64,000 bases of DNA from Thermoplasmata archaeon (GCA_029864565.1 JAOTTD010000005.1:21213-85212), one strand, 5' to 3'; positions 34,922 to 43,582 are shown, counted from the stretch's first letter. A program made the numbers and translations. Notes: a model not told the origin generated them from the sequence alone.

Positions 34922-36295
34922 ATGACCGGTCAAGACGTCGTTCCTCGGCTCTTCGGCACCAACGGAGTTAGAGGAGTCGTGAATACAGAGGCCATGGACT
35001 GCAGGTTCGCCATGCGGTTGGGCATGGCTATTGGGACATTCATGAACGGGGCGGTTATCATAGGTTCAGACGCTCGCACGTCCAGCGAGATGCTCAAATC
35101 TGCATGTGCAGCAGGGATGATGGCTACGGGTTGCGATGTCCACGACTGCGGCATAGTCCCGACTCCTACCGTGCAGTACGCCGTCAAGACTGACGGCGAC
35201 GTATCGGGTGGAGTCGTCATCACCGCATCTCACAATCCACCAGAGTTCAACGGAGTCAAATGCATTGATCGAGACGGCACTGAAATGGCACGCACCAACG
35301 AGGAGAGGGTCGAAGAAGGATTCCGCAAGCAAGCGTTCCGAATTCAGCCCTGGGACCGGGTCGGGCATTCAGTGTCTCGAATCGATGCAATTGCAGACTA
35401 TGTTGAAGCGATACTGGCACTCATCGATAGGAAGACAATCCAGGCTTCCGACTTGAGGGTCGCGTTAGATTGCAGCAACGGGGCCGGAGCCAATGTGACC
35501 CCGGGCTTGCTAGAGCGACTAGGGGTCAAGTGCGTTACACTGAACGCGGATTTGAACGGAGCGTTTCCGGGTCACAACAGTGAGCCAACTCCCGACAACG
35601 CCAGAGATTTGGTAGAGCTTGTCAAGGAAGGAGATTTTGACCTCGGGATCATCCATGACGGAGACGCAGATCGGACAATATTCGTGGATGACAAGGGATC
35701 GTATATGTACGGGGACCGAAGCCTCGCCGTTGCCGCTCATTACGCGTGTCTGGATAACGGTGGCGGGCTCGTTGTAACAACAGTTGGGTCATCCAGATGC
35801 GTTGAGGACGCAGTCGCCGCGGCAGGCGGGAAAGTCATGTACACTCGAGTCGGCTCTCCAGTCGTCGCAAGAGCCATGATGGAACACAACGCGATTTTCG
35901 GCGGCGAAGAGAATGGTGGGTTGATCTTTCCCGAGTTGCAGTACTGCAGGGACGGGGCGATGGCTGCGGCAAGAATCATCGAAATCGTGGCCAAACACGG
36001 CGCGATGTCCGAGATCCAGTCCAAGATTCCTGCATATTTCCAGTTCAAAACCAAAACGGAATGTTCGAACGATATGAAGGATATTGTCATGAGGGAGCTC
36101 GTTGCCAACGCGCATGGTGAGAGAATGGACCTGACGGACGGCGTGAAGATCTACTTCGAGGACGGTTGGGTGTTAGTAAGGCCATCTGGAACTGAGCCCA
36201 TCGTACGCATCTTCTCTGAGGCGAGTTCATCGGATCGAGCGACTGCAATTGCCCAACGATTCAGAGACCAGGTCACCCAGATCGCGAGAGGATGA
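34922..36295 (+). CDS. Phosphohexomutase (phosphoglucosamine/phosphomannomutase type)
   Basis: Interconverts hexose or hexosamine 1- and 6-phosphates. The 457-residue alpha-D-phosphohexomutase has FGTNGVRGVVNTE, the phosphoserine loop VVITASHNPPEFNG, the metal loop HDGDADRTIFVDD, the sugar-specificity loop GGEENGGLIFP and the phosphate-binding RPSGTEPIVRIF. Archaeal GlmM and ManB both fit. ATG 34922 opens on MTGQDVVPRLFGTNG, as homologues do; the frame upstream to 34871 is unlikely. It supplies sugar 1-phosphates for the nucleotidyltransferases in this window. Confidence 0.92.
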   Translation: MTGQDVVPRLFGTNGVRGVVNTEAMDCRFAMRLGMAIGTFMNGAVIIGSDARTSSEMLKSACAAGMMATGCDVHDCGIVPTPTVQYAVKTDGDVSGGVVITASHNPPEFNGVKCIDRDGTEMARTNEERVEEGFRKQAFRIQPWDRVGHSVSRIDAIADYVEAILALIDRKTIQASDLRVALDCSNGAGANVTPGLLERLGVKCVTLNADLNGAFPGHNSEPTPDNARDLVELVKEGDFDLGIIHDGDADRTIFVDDKGSYMYGDRSLAVAAHYACLDNGGGLVVTTVGSSRCVEDAVAAAGGKVMYTRVGSPVVARAMMEHNAIFGGEENGGLIFPELQYCRDGAMAAARIIEIVAKHGAMSEIQSKIPAYFQFKTKTECSNDMKDIVMRELVANAHGERMDLTDGVKIYFEDGWVLVRPSGTEPIVRIFSEASSSDRATAIAQRFRDQVTQIARG

Positions 36296-36303
36296 ATGGC
36301 ATA

Positions 36304-37164
36304 TCACTCATGTTTCATCGACTTCCACTTGACCGCCACGACTTCACGGATGAACCTTGCGGCCAGCATGGACGTGTTGCCATTGTCGCACGGAGGACAA
36401 ACCTCGGCGACGTCGAATCCGACTAAACGATCCCCGAGCCTATTGATGATGTACTTGACATCGAATGTGGTCAATCCGAAAGGCTCTGGCGTCCCCGTTC
36501 CCGGAGCATAAGCAGGGTCGATCCCGTCGATGTCGAGAGAGAGGTATACGGAGCGCTCCCCCAGATTAGACAGCATCTCTTCGAATACCAGCTCGCACCC
36601 GCGCTCGTGGATTGTGAGAGAGTCGGCGAACAAAGCCTCTTCGGGGCGTTCGTCGACAGACATCGACCGCACGCCGAATGCGAAGACATTCCCCTTCCCG
36701 ACGACGTCTTCGATGCGCTTGTGCGTGCATGCGTGGCTGTTCTTGAGTCCCTGATACTCGTCGTTGAAGTCGAGATGGGCGTCAATTATCACGGCGGAAA
36801 TTCCGTCTCCGAAAGCCTTTACAATGGGCGGAGTGATCGAATGCTCCCCCCCCATAGCGATGGGAAACTTTCCGGAAGACACGATACGCTTCGCCTCGTT
36901 CTCTATCGATACCACCATTTCGTCCACTGATCCCTCTTCATGAAGGTCTCCCATGTCGTGAAAAGGGACATCCCTGAGGTCGATGCAATGCTCGAAAAGG
37001 TCGGGTTCAAAGTTGAGGGACGCTTCTCGGATGGCCGTTGGGGCAAATTTTGTGCCACTCCTGAACGTGGTCGTCTTGTCGAAAGGGATTCCGAAGACGA
37101 CAAAACTGGCATCTTCGAATCCGGAGCGCGCATCCGCGAAACTGAGCATGCCCCGGGTCGGCAT
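36304..37164 (-). CDS. speB: Agmatinase / arginase-family ureohydrolase
   Basis: Hydrolyses agmatine to putrescine and urea. The 286-residue enzyme has the manganese motifs GGEHSI, DAHLDFND and SLDIDGIDPAYAPGTGTPEP. Three bases separate it from eIF5A. Putrescine leads to spermidine, the donor for (deoxy)hypusine on eIF5A, so the pairing has a metabolic logic. A different guanidino substrate cannot be excluded. Confidence 0.92.
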   Translation of the reverse strand: MPTRGMLSFADARSGFEDASFVVFGIPFDKTTTFRSGTKFAPTAIREASLNFEPDLFEHCIDLRDVPFHDMGDLHEEGSVDEMVVSIENEAKRIVSSGKFPIAMGGEHSITPPIVKAFGDGISAVIIDAHLDFNDEYQGLKNSHACTHKRIEDVVGKGNVFAFGVRSMSVDERPEEALFADSLTIHERGCELVFEEMLSNLGERSVYLSLDIDGIDPAYAPGTGTPEPFGLTTFDVKYIINRLGDRLVGFDVAEVCPPCDNGNTSMLAARFIREVVAVKWKSMKHE

Positions 37165-37167
37165 AGA

Positions 37168-37554
37168 TTACACCCGGGTTATCTTCTTCCTGCCCATGGC
37201 GATAAGATACTGGATGTTTTCTCCAGGGGTTAGTGAGTCCTTTAAATCCTCGGGTATGGGCACCTGGAATATGTCGTACGTGTCGAGATCCATAAGCTGA
37301 ACCTCAGCTCCAACGATCGTGACAATCTGAGCCTGTCTCTTGTCGATTAAGGGCACCTGGACTTTGTGTTTGACAGGATAGACAACCGAACGCTTGCTTC
37401 CGTCGAATATCCCAACGGCCTCGATTCTGGCCTTGGCCTCCCCGTGCTTCCCGGGCTTGGATGTCGAAATGCTAGTGATCTTGCATGGCTCGTCATCGAT
37501 GTTGATGTAGCGTCCTTCCTTCAGAGTCCTGACTTCAGCTTGCTCCCATGCCAT
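37168..37554 (-). CDS. Translation initiation factor aIF5A
   Basis: A 128-residue homologue of eIF5A/EF-P that helps ribosomes through difficult peptide bonds. The N-terminal SH3-like domain holds the modification loop STSKPGKHGEAKA, where the lysine between G and H is converted to hypusine or deoxyhypusine; the C-terminal half is an OB fold. The gene comes 44 bases after nop5 and immediately before agmatinase on the minus strand. Confidence 0.96.
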   Translation of the reverse strand: MAWEQAEVRTLKEGRYINIDDEPCKITSISTSKPGKHGEAKARIEAVGIFDGSKRSVVYPVKHKVQVPLIDKRQAQIVTIVGAEVQLMDLDTYDIFQVPIPEDLKDSLTPGENIQYLIAMGRKKITRV

Positions 37555-37598
37555 AAGTGTTACTCCCGCTGACCGTAACCGAGGGGAATTAGAAATAG

Positions 37599-38654
37599 TT
37601 ACCGTCCCTTCCGCCTGACTTTCTTGCGCTTGCCAGAAGGCCTCTTCAACGGTGCGGCGCGCTGTTTCCTGATCTCCTCCACCCTTCTGTCCAGCTGCTC
37701 CTTGAGTAACGAGGATACGTCATTGCCAGTGTATGCATCTGCCCTTGCGGCAATCGAGAGCTTCGATGCGAAGGCCCTCGCAATCGGCCCCCTCTGCCAT
37801 TCAGGGGCGTTGTGCACGAGTGGGTGCTGGAAGATCATCCCGTGCTTGGGGGGTTTCGCATTCTTCTTGAGATGCCTGAACATGGCCTTTTCGGCTCCCA
37901 GCAGTTGAATCGTCCCGGATGGCATGGACGCCAGCCTCTTGAGGCTTCCAGCCTGCATTATGAGCCTCGCACCAATCACTGGTCCGACAAGCGTGGTTAT
38001 GTTCGGCGCGACTTGCCTCATTCTGCTCTCAATATATGATTCCTCAGCCCTTCTGGCGGCCATGCAGCTCTTCAGAGCTGATGCCAAGTCGCGGATGGAA
38101 TCGAGATCCTCCTTGTCTATGTCCGCACCTATAGAGTCCATTCGTTCATCAAGGGAGGATAAGATGTCGTCTCTGAAACCCAGGTTGATTATGGCGTCGA
38201 CATAATCCTCCGAGAAGAGGACTTCCCCGAGCTCCGGGAAATGCAGTGAATACCATTCATGTAATCTCTCCGACAGGATGTTGTTCGTGAAGACGAGGTC
38301 GTCGTGAGCCCTCACAGCGTGTCCGAGGTAAACGTCTGCGCCGATACTGCTCTTGGCCATCCTCTTTGCCAGTTCGATCGTCGCCTCTCGGTAGACGCTT
38401 AAAGTGAAACCGTATGCCTCTGGCTTGATGAAGAATGAATCGAATTTTGTCACCCTACCAAGCCCGGACAACCTCCTGTCAGCAACTTGGACTGCCCCCT
38501 GTACCAGGCGTCTCTCTTCGTCTAGGGTTCCTCCTTTCCGCATCACCTCGAGACGGTCAGCAATGGCCGTAGGGTCGTTCGGGAAGAGAGCGGACTTCCT
38601 CACTTCGCCCTCCACGCAAAGGAAACTCCCGAACCATTTCGTGACAAGGATCAT
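37599..38654 (-). CDS. NOP5 (Nop56/58-like) box C/D RNP core protein
   Basis: A 351-residue scaffold of the box C/D ribonucleoprotein that guides rRNA and tRNA 2'-O-methylation. The N-terminal domain is followed by a coiled coil and the Nop domain (GPVIGARLIMQAGSLKRLA, PSGTIQLLGAEKAMFRHLK, HGMIFQHPLVHNAP) that grips L7Ae and RNA, and a very basic tail (RPSGKRKKVRRKGR). The fibrillarin gene, its usual neighbour, is not next to it here. A CTTTTTAG box about 29 bases upstream suggests a leaderless start. Confidence 0.94.
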   Translation of the reverse strand: MILVTKWFGSFLCVEGEVRKSALFPNDPTAIADRLEVMRKGGTLDEERRLVQGAVQVADRRLSGLGRVTKFDSFFIKPEAYGFTLSVYREATIELAKRMAKSSIGADVYLGHAVRAHDDLVFTNNILSERLHEWYSLHFPELGEVLFSEDYVDAIINLGFRDDILSSLDERMDSIGADIDKEDLDSIRDLASALKSCMAARRAEESYIESRMRQVAPNITTLVGPVIGARLIMQAGSLKRLASMPSGTIQLLGAEKAMFRHLKKNAKPPKHGMIFQHPLVHNAPEWQRGPIARAFASKLSIAARADAYTGNDVSSLLKEQLDRRVEEIRKQRAAPLKRPSGKRKKVRRKGR

Positions 38655-38702
38655 CTTGGCCCATATCCCAAACTTGGCTAAAAAGCCTGCCGGATTGGCT
38701 GC

Positions 38703-39695
38703 TCACTCTGCTAACATCTTCGCGAGCTCGTTGGGCTTGAGCACGCCTTGCTCTGTGACGAAGCCGCTGACGTATCCAGCAGGCGTCACATCAAAAGCGG
38801 GATTCAAAGCGGCGCTTTCCACGGGAGCGATTCTGACGCCGTTCACATTCAGAACCTCGTCGGGAGATCTCTGTTCGATTACTATCCCATCACCCGATGT
38901 CAGCAAAGAATCGAATGTGCTGACAGGTGCGGCGACGTAGAGGGGGACTCCGTTCTCCTTGGCGAGGACTGCCTTCTCGTATGTGCCTATCTTGTTCGCG
39001 AAATCGCCGTTCATAGCAATCCTGTCGGCGCCCACTATGACGAGGTCAACTTCGCTCCGGAGGTAATGACCAGCTGCATTGTCCGCTATCACCGCATGAT
39101 CGATGCCCTCATTCACCAACTCCCAGGCGGTGAGTTTCGCTCCCTGAAACCTTGGGCGAGTCTCGTCAACGAATACGAAGAGACTCTTGCCTGACCCATG
39201 AGCCACCCTGATAGGTGCGAGCGCGGTGCCGAAGTCAACGGTCGCAAGTGCACCCGCGTTGCAGTGAGTCAGTATTTTCATCCCGTCCTCGATGAGACTG
39301 CTGCCCAACTCCCCCATCAATCTGCACTTCTCGACAATCGAATCGGCGTATTTATTCGCCGCTTCCACCAGTCCGTCTCCGGTCGAAACCATGAGATCGA
39401 CCGCGTGGAATAGGTCATGAGCAGTAGGCCTGGTTGCTTTGAGCACGCGCGCAGCGTCGACGACGTCTATTCCATTCTGCTGTGCGAGCGCCATGCCATA
39501 TGCCCCCGCAGCGCCGATGGACGGCGCACCTCGAACTGTCATTTCAGAGATCGCGTCAGCCATCTCCTGGTGAGTCTTTATCGTGACAATCTCCAATTTC
39601 TCTGGCAAGAGTCGCTGGTCGATAGCCTTCGCGGCTCCATCCTCCCACCAAATCGCTCTAAGGTCTAACGGGCCACTCTTAGTCCTGACACGCAT
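38703..39695 (-). CDS. mtnA: Methylthioribose-1-phosphate isomerase
   Basis: Isomerises 5-methylthioribose 1-phosphate to the ribulose form in methionine salvage. The 330-residue protein has MTVRGAPSIGAAGAYGMALA, the catalytic cysteine in LTHCNAGALATVDFGTAL, ETRPRFQGAKLTAWEL and the catalytic Asp in VGADRIAMNGDFANKIGTY. These fit MtnA better than ribose-1,5-bisphosphate isomerase or eIF2B. The start at ATG 39695 matches homologues; the open frame to 39764 is unlikely. It salvages the methylthioadenosine made by spermidine synthesis, in keeping with the downstream agmatinase. Confidence 0.88.
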   Translation of the reverse strand: MRVRTKSGPLDLRAIWWEDGAAKAIDQRLLPEKLEIVTIKTHQEMADAISEMTVRGAPSIGAAGAYGMALAQQNGIDVVDAARVLKATRPTAHDLFHAVDLMVSTGDGLVEAANKYADSIVEKCRLMGELGSSLIEDGMKILTHCNAGALATVDFGTALAPIRVAHGSGKSLFVFVDETRPRFQGAKLTAWELVNEGIDHAVIADNAAGHYLRSEVDLVIVGADRIAMNGDFANKIGTYEKAVLAKENGVPLYVAAPVSTFDSLLTSGDGIVIEQRSPDEVLNVNGVRIAPVESAALNPAFDVTPAGYVSGFVTEQGVLKPNELAKMLAE

Positions 39696-39767
39696 GCTAA
39701 TCAGACATATGAATGCCGAATGCAGGACAAAAAGGATGGGGTCGGCCTGCCTTTGGCTCGGCAAAAG

Positions 39768-39775
39768 AATATTTA
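39768..39775 (+). promoter_or_regulatory. TATA-like box of tRNA-Val
   Basis: AATATTTA about 30 bases before the first base of the mature tRNA. Confidence 0.5.
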
Positions 39776-39801
39776 CCTATGCAGCATTCTTCGCCGACTA
39801 A

Positions 39802-39877
39802 GGGCCCATGGTCTAGCGGTTATGACGGCGCTCTCACACAGCGCAGATCACCGGTTCAAATCCGGTTGGGCCCACCA
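39802..39877 (+). tRNA. tRNA-Val (CAC), CCA encoded
   Basis: A complete cloverleaf can be drawn. The 7-base acceptor stem GGGCCCA pairs with TGGGCCC, the D arm is GTC...GAC with TAGCGGTTAT, the anticodon stem GCGCT/AGCGC closes loop CTCACAC (anticodon CAC, reading GUG), and the T arm ACCGG-TTCAAAT-CCGGT follows. A73 and an encoded CCA complete it. No intron is present. Confidence 0.95.
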
Positions 39878-39952
39878 ACCCTTCTTGCACAGCCAGCGAT
39901 GAGGCATTCTCTCCAGTCAATTTGATGCTGACGCATGATTTTCGGCCTATTT

Positions 39953-40002
39953 CGACAAAAGTTGTCGCCAATGAGGCATTCCACCATCCCGCCGACGGCG
40001 GG
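39953..40002. other. Two adjacent hairpins downstream of tRNA-Val
   Basis: CGACAA-AAG-TTGTCG (39953-39967) and CCCGCC-GAC-GGCGGG (39988-40002) are perfect 6-base inverted repeats in a 152-base gap. An 11-base sequence ATGAGGCATTC occurs twice (39899 and 39971). No T-run follows, so an ordinary terminator is not obvious; a small RNA or a 3' processing signal is possible. Confidence 0.3.
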
Positions 40003-40029
40003 CTCAAGCGCATCATAAGCCGATGCTGT

Positions 40030-41094
40030 TCACTCGGTTCTTGACAGTTTTCGAACATGTCCAGAAACGGGGATGTTCATATTCTGTTCCAACCGTGACA
40101 TACGAACGTTGAGGCGGTCCAGGTTGTCTCTGAGGTCGGCGACCGCGAGAACCAACTCCTTGGAAATGTCAACTCGTTTCGATTGCGCGGTATTTAGGTT
40201 CATCTCCATTAACCTCATTCGCTCGTCCAAGGCGGCGAACCTGACTTTCGCCACCTCCTCGACAGCCGGCTCCTGCGCAGCCATTAGGCACCTCTCCACC
40301 TTCTTGTCTGATGAGGACAGCAAGACGGCGAGGCCTTGGTTGATCTTCTCATCTATCATTCCGTGGAACTCGCCAAGAGTCTTCTTCATTGACAGCTCGA
40401 GCTTCTCGATGGCCTCGTCCTGATTCTCGACTTTCCTTATGACGTCTGTGAGATTTCCGAGGTCTCTGCTGATGTCCTCAAGCAGCTCGCGCTCCTTCAT
40501 CTCAACGGATATCTCCACTGGCTCGGTCGGGTAATTCCTCAGCGAATCGACCATGGCTAGCATGTCCACCTCTGGTCCTGAGCTCAGCACGGCGTCCTTG
40601 ATTGGCTCGAGTCGCGTCATCTCAAGCTCTGCTAGCTTGAGCAGGCTCTTATTCCCCTTCTCGACGCTCGCGAGCTCGCTCAGTATCTTCTCGAGCTGAG
40701 TGACCGCCTTGGCAAGACTAGAGTCCTCCAACGCCCTGATGCTCCTTACGGCATCCTTTTTCCCCTTGGAGATGGCATCGGCCACAGTCGGATTCTCATG
40801 GGCGTACACAACAACCATGTGCGACACCCCAGAGAGCGCCTTGTTCTCCACATATGACCAGTCGCTTTCTCTCACAGACACCTTCTGCCGATCCGCCCTC
40901 TCAAAGAGCATGACGAAACACTGGTTCGGCATCAAACAGACCTCGATTCCGTAGGGACTGTTCCTTGCAAGCGAGGGCGTGTGCTCTGGCTGTTCCCTAT
41001 CGACGGTGTTCAGAAAGGCACCGATGTAGGCGCTCGCATAGTTCTCAAGAGCGGTCTTCGTGAGCAATCTGGTCTTTTCGAGAGATGTGGACAT
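40030..41094 (-). CDS. Coiled-coil protein of unknown function
   Basis: A soluble 354-residue protein. An N-terminal alpha/beta-looking domain (about 1-110) contains YGIEVCLMPNQCFVMLFERA and HMVVVYAHENPTVADAI. The rest is helical, with heptad-like stretches (SLAKAVTQLEKILSELASVE, LLEDISRDLGNLTDVIRKVE and a C-terminal RLNVRMSRLEQNMN). No enzyme motif was seen. A TATA-like AATATAT lies about 24 bases before ATG 41094, against the longer frame to 41211. It is divergent from a Rab-like GTPase, so an effector or scaffold role is an attractive guess only. Confidence 0.75.
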   Translation of the reverse strand: MSTSLEKTRLLTKTALENYASAYIGAFLNTVDREQPEHTPSLARNSPYGIEVCLMPNQCFVMLFERADRQKVSVRESDWSYVENKALSGVSHMVVVYAHENPTVADAISKGKKDAVRSIRALEDSSLAKAVTQLEKILSELASVEKGNKSLLKLAELEMTRLEPIKDAVLSSGPEVDMLAMVDSLRNYPTEPVEISVEMKERELLEDISRDLGNLTDVIRKVENQDEAIEKLELSMKKTLGEFHGMIDEKINQGLAVLLSSSDKKVERCLMAAQEPAVEEVAKVRFAALDERMRLMEMNLNTAQSKRVDISKELVLAVADLRDNLDRLNVRMSRLEQNMNIPVSGHVRKLSRTE

Positions 41095-41114
41095 TGACCC
41101 ACTCCTGTATTGAG

Positions 41115-41121
41115 AATATAT
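41115..41121 (-). promoter_or_regulatory. TATA-like box of the coiled-coil gene
   Basis: An A/T-rich ATATATT on the minus strand centred about 24 bases before ATG 41094. Confidence 0.5.
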
Positions 41122-41249
41122 GCTATTGAGCTTTTGCCTATTGTTTCCATCGTAAGAAATATGTAGACTCCTGCGCATGAGACTATCGCGGTTGTACTCG
41201 TGGAAGCGCAATCAGCTGGCACAATAGGTGTAATCGATTCTGTATTCGG

Positions 41250-42080
41250 GTGATCTGTGTGGGCATCATTCAGTCAAAACGTTATATCAAGAAAGTCGGG
41301 CTGATCGGCGATTCTGGAGTGGGCAAGACTTCGTTGATTAGGAGATACGTCATCGACGTGTTCGATGACAAGTATATCGCCACGATTGGGACGAAGGTGA
41401 GCAAGCGCGACATCGAATACAATCTCGAAAGCAAGACGGTATATCTCACGATCATGCTCTGGGACATACTCGGCCAGAAGGACTACAAGAAGATCAGAAA
41501 TCAGAGCATGAGGAGCTCTCATGGGGTCATTATCACTTCCGACCTGACGAGACCTGAGACAGTGATATCCGCCGGGGAGTTCTGGCTCCAGGAGGCCTGG
41601 GAAACGCTCGGTGAGGTGCCAGTCCTATTTGTCGGTAACAAAGTTGACATCGCCGGAAGAGACTGTGAGGCCGCGAATGCCTTAGAGCAACTCGCCAAAC
41701 AAACGGAGATGCCGGCAATCTTTTGCAGTGCGAAGACTGGCGAGAACGTGGACAGCGCCTTCCGCAAGATGGGAGAGATGATGATTTCAGGCGAGTTCGC
41801 CCGCAAGTCGGTGGCTCCTGAAGGGGAATGCGGTTCACTCGCCCAGGCAGTCGATGAGATAGTGAACGACTTCTGCGAGCAATATGGCGAGACCTCAAAG
41901 GCTATGGAGATCGTGGAGAGAGAATTCACAAAGGCAAGCGTCAACATACACAAGCCTTCGAAGGATTCGCTCTTGATGGCTATCGAATACCTGTCGGATG
42001 TCGAACGCGACATCCACGGAAGGGACATCTCAGAGGTCAACAAGCTGAGACGATGGAAGATGATAGACGAGGCCGAATGA
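41250..42080 (+). CDS. Rab/Ras-like small GTPase with C-terminal extension
   Basis: A 276-residue P-loop GTPase. G1 is GLIGDSGVGKTSLIRRY, G2 the Thr in YIATIGTK, G3 WDILGQKDYKK, G4 VGNKVD and G5 CSAKTGENV, the order and spacing of Ras-superfamily domains (about residues 12-180). G3 lacks the T-A of the usual W-D-T-A-G-Q. A helical extension of roughly 85 residues follows and there is no prenylation motif. GTG 41250 or 41259 may start it; the choice is open since no TATA-like box is clear. Archaeal Rab-like proteins are of unknown role, possibly in membrane or polarity functions. Confidence 0.88.
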   Translation: MICVGIIQSKRYIKKVGLIGDSGVGKTSLIRRYVIDVFDDKYIATIGTKVSKRDIEYNLESKTVYLTIMLWDILGQKDYKKIRNQSMRSSHGVIITSDLTRPETVISAGEFWLQEAWETLGEVPVLFVGNKVDIAGRDCEAANALEQLAKQTEMPAIFCSAKTGENVDSAFRKMGEMMISGEFARKSVAPEGECGSLAQAVDEIVNDFCEQYGETSKAMEIVEREFTKASVNIHKPSKDSLLMAIEYLSDVERDIHGRDISEVNKLRRWKMIDEAE

Positions 42081-42120
42081 ACGAACCCAGTCTCAAGGGT
42101 CTGACGGACAGTTACAGAGT

Positions 42121-42726
42121 GTGATATGTTTGACGAAGAAGCAGTTGGAGATGAAGCTCCAACAGCTGAAGCCGTTCGAGGGCAGGAACCCACGCCTGGA
42201 ACAGTATCCAACGCCCGCAGGAATAGCAGCGGACCTCCTCTGGGAGGCCTACGGCGCGGGCGATATCGAAGGAAAAGCCGTAGCGGACCTAGGATGCGGC
42301 AACGGCGTGTTCTGCATTGGAGCTGCATTGCTCGGGGCTGAGCGGACCGTGGGAGTCGATGCCGACGAACGTGCGGTCAAAGTCGCCTCCGAGAATGCCA
42401 AGAGCCTGTCCCTGGACATCGATTTCGTTCCTATCGACGTTTCAGCGTTCGCTGGATCGTTCGACACGACCGTCCAGAATCCCCCCTTTGGGGCGCAGCT
42501 CAGGCATGCCGACAGGGCGTTCATAGAGAAGGCCATCGAAATATCCCCTGTGGCCTATTCTCTGCACAACGAGGTGACCCTCGACTTCGTCACCAAGATG
42601 GCAGAGGCCCTGGGAGCCTCATGCATCCTCGTCAAAAGGTATAAATTCGAGATACCATATGCGTTCGAATTTCACAGAAAGACCAAAGGGGTCGTTTCGG
42701 TCGTTCTGCTCAAGTTCCAAAGATAG
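42121..42726 (+). CDS. METTL5-like RNA adenine methyltransferase
   Basis: A 201-residue S-adenosylmethionine methyltransferase with motif I VADLGCGNGVFCIGAALLG, GVDADERAV and the catalytic NPPF in TTVQNPPFGAQLRHADR, typical of N6-adenine methylases. The N-terminal LEMKLQQLKPFEGRNPRLEQ is shared with METTL5 homologues, which methylate small-subunit rRNA in eukaryotes. A TTG at 42130 may be the true start. It abuts csl4 with no gap, suggesting an RNA-processing operon. Confidence 0.87.
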   Translation: MICLTKKQLEMKLQQLKPFEGRNPRLEQYPTPAGIAADLLWEAYGAGDIEGKAVADLGCGNGVFCIGAALLGAERTVGVDADERAVKVASENAKSLSLDIDFVPIDVSAFAGSFDTTVQNPPFGAQLRHADRAFIEKAIEISPVAYSLHNEVTLDFVTKMAEALGASCILVKRYKFEIPYAFEFHRKTKGVVSVVLLKFQR

Positions 42727-43302
42727 GTGATTAAGCTGGCTAAGACCGGAAAGCGAGTTCTGCCAGGCGACGAGGTTGCCCAGGCAGAGGAATACATGGC
42801 GGGAGAGGGCACTTATGAGGACAAAGACGGCAAGATCTACTCGAGCGCCGTCGGAGAACTCGATGTCGACGAGAGGGAGAAGGTCGTCAAGATAGCCCCC
42901 GACAACCCCCCAATCGTGCTCATCGAAGGAGACACCGTGATAGCTGATGTCACTGATGTAAAACCAGCAATGGCTATCTGCATCATCGTCTCCCAGGATG
43001 GCAATAGGCGGGAGGTTTCGAGCGAAACCCTCGCTGCAGTTCATGTCTCGAAGATTACCAGCTCATACGTCGAAGACGTGGGAGACCTCTTGCGACCTGG
43101 CGACCTCATAAGGGCCAAGGTGATTCAGGCCTTGCCTTCCGTCCAACTCACCACCTCAGGCCCACACCTCGGCGTGATCAGAGCGCTGTGCTCCTCCTGT
43201 CGTAAGCCGCTGGAGAGGAAGGGCGACAAACTCTACTGCAAGCGCTGTGAGCGCACGGAGACCAGGAAGACTTCCGACGATTACCGTGATTTCGAGATGT
43301 GA
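42727..43302 (+). CDS. csl4: Exosome RNA-binding protein Csl4
   Basis: A 191-residue cap subunit of the RNA exosome. The N-terminal domain (GKRVLPGDEVAQAEEYMAGE) is followed by an S1 domain and a zinc ribbon CSSCRKPLERKGDKLYCKRC. The GTG follows the methylase stop directly. It recruits DnaG and RNA substrates to the exosome ring in other archaea. Confidence 0.92.
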   Translation: MIKLAKTGKRVLPGDEVAQAEEYMAGEGTYEDKDGKIYSSAVGELDVDEREKVVKIAPDNPPIVLIEGDTVIADVTDVKPAMAICIIVSQDGNRREVSSETLAAVHVSKITSSYVEDVGDLLRPGDLIRAKVIQALPSVQLTTSGPHLGVIRALCSSCRKPLERKGDKLYCKRCERTETRKTSDDYRDFEM

Positions 43303-43341
43303 GACGAAAAACACTATATCAACGAGAAACGATAGACTCAA

Positions 43342-43539
43342 TTGGAAGGGGGGGTTTCCTTGAAGGAGAAGGAGAAAGTTATCTTAGAGGAGATAGATCG
43401 GCTCAGGGAGGATGTGAAACAGCTCCGGGAAGTCGTGAACATACTGGTCAACGTCGTCATGGAAGACGACCTTGAAGAGGATGAGGAAGAATTCTCCACC
43501 TTCGCGACCAAAGACAGCCGGTTCAACCTCCTGAACTAG
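43342..43539 (+). CDS. Small acidic coiled-coil protein
   Basis: A 59- to 65-residue protein with one heptad-like helix (VILEEIDRLREDVKQLREVV) and an acidic patch (EDDLEEDEEE) before a polar tail. It could start at TTG 43342, which is about 28 bases after an ACTATATC box, or at TTG 43360, which follows a GGAAGGGGGGG run. No family was recognised. It is probably a small oligomeric partner protein. Confidence 0.6.
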   Translation: MEGGVSLKEKEKVILEEIDRLREDVKQLREVVNILVNVVMEDDLEEDEEEFSTFATKDSRFNLLN

Positions 43540-43582
43540 GATTGTGTCAATCCTGCTAGCTCAAGCTCAGGGGTCTGGTTTA

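Noticed and set aside
41519..42328. 269-codon minus-strand frame
   Set aside because: Antisense to the GTPase and methylase genes.
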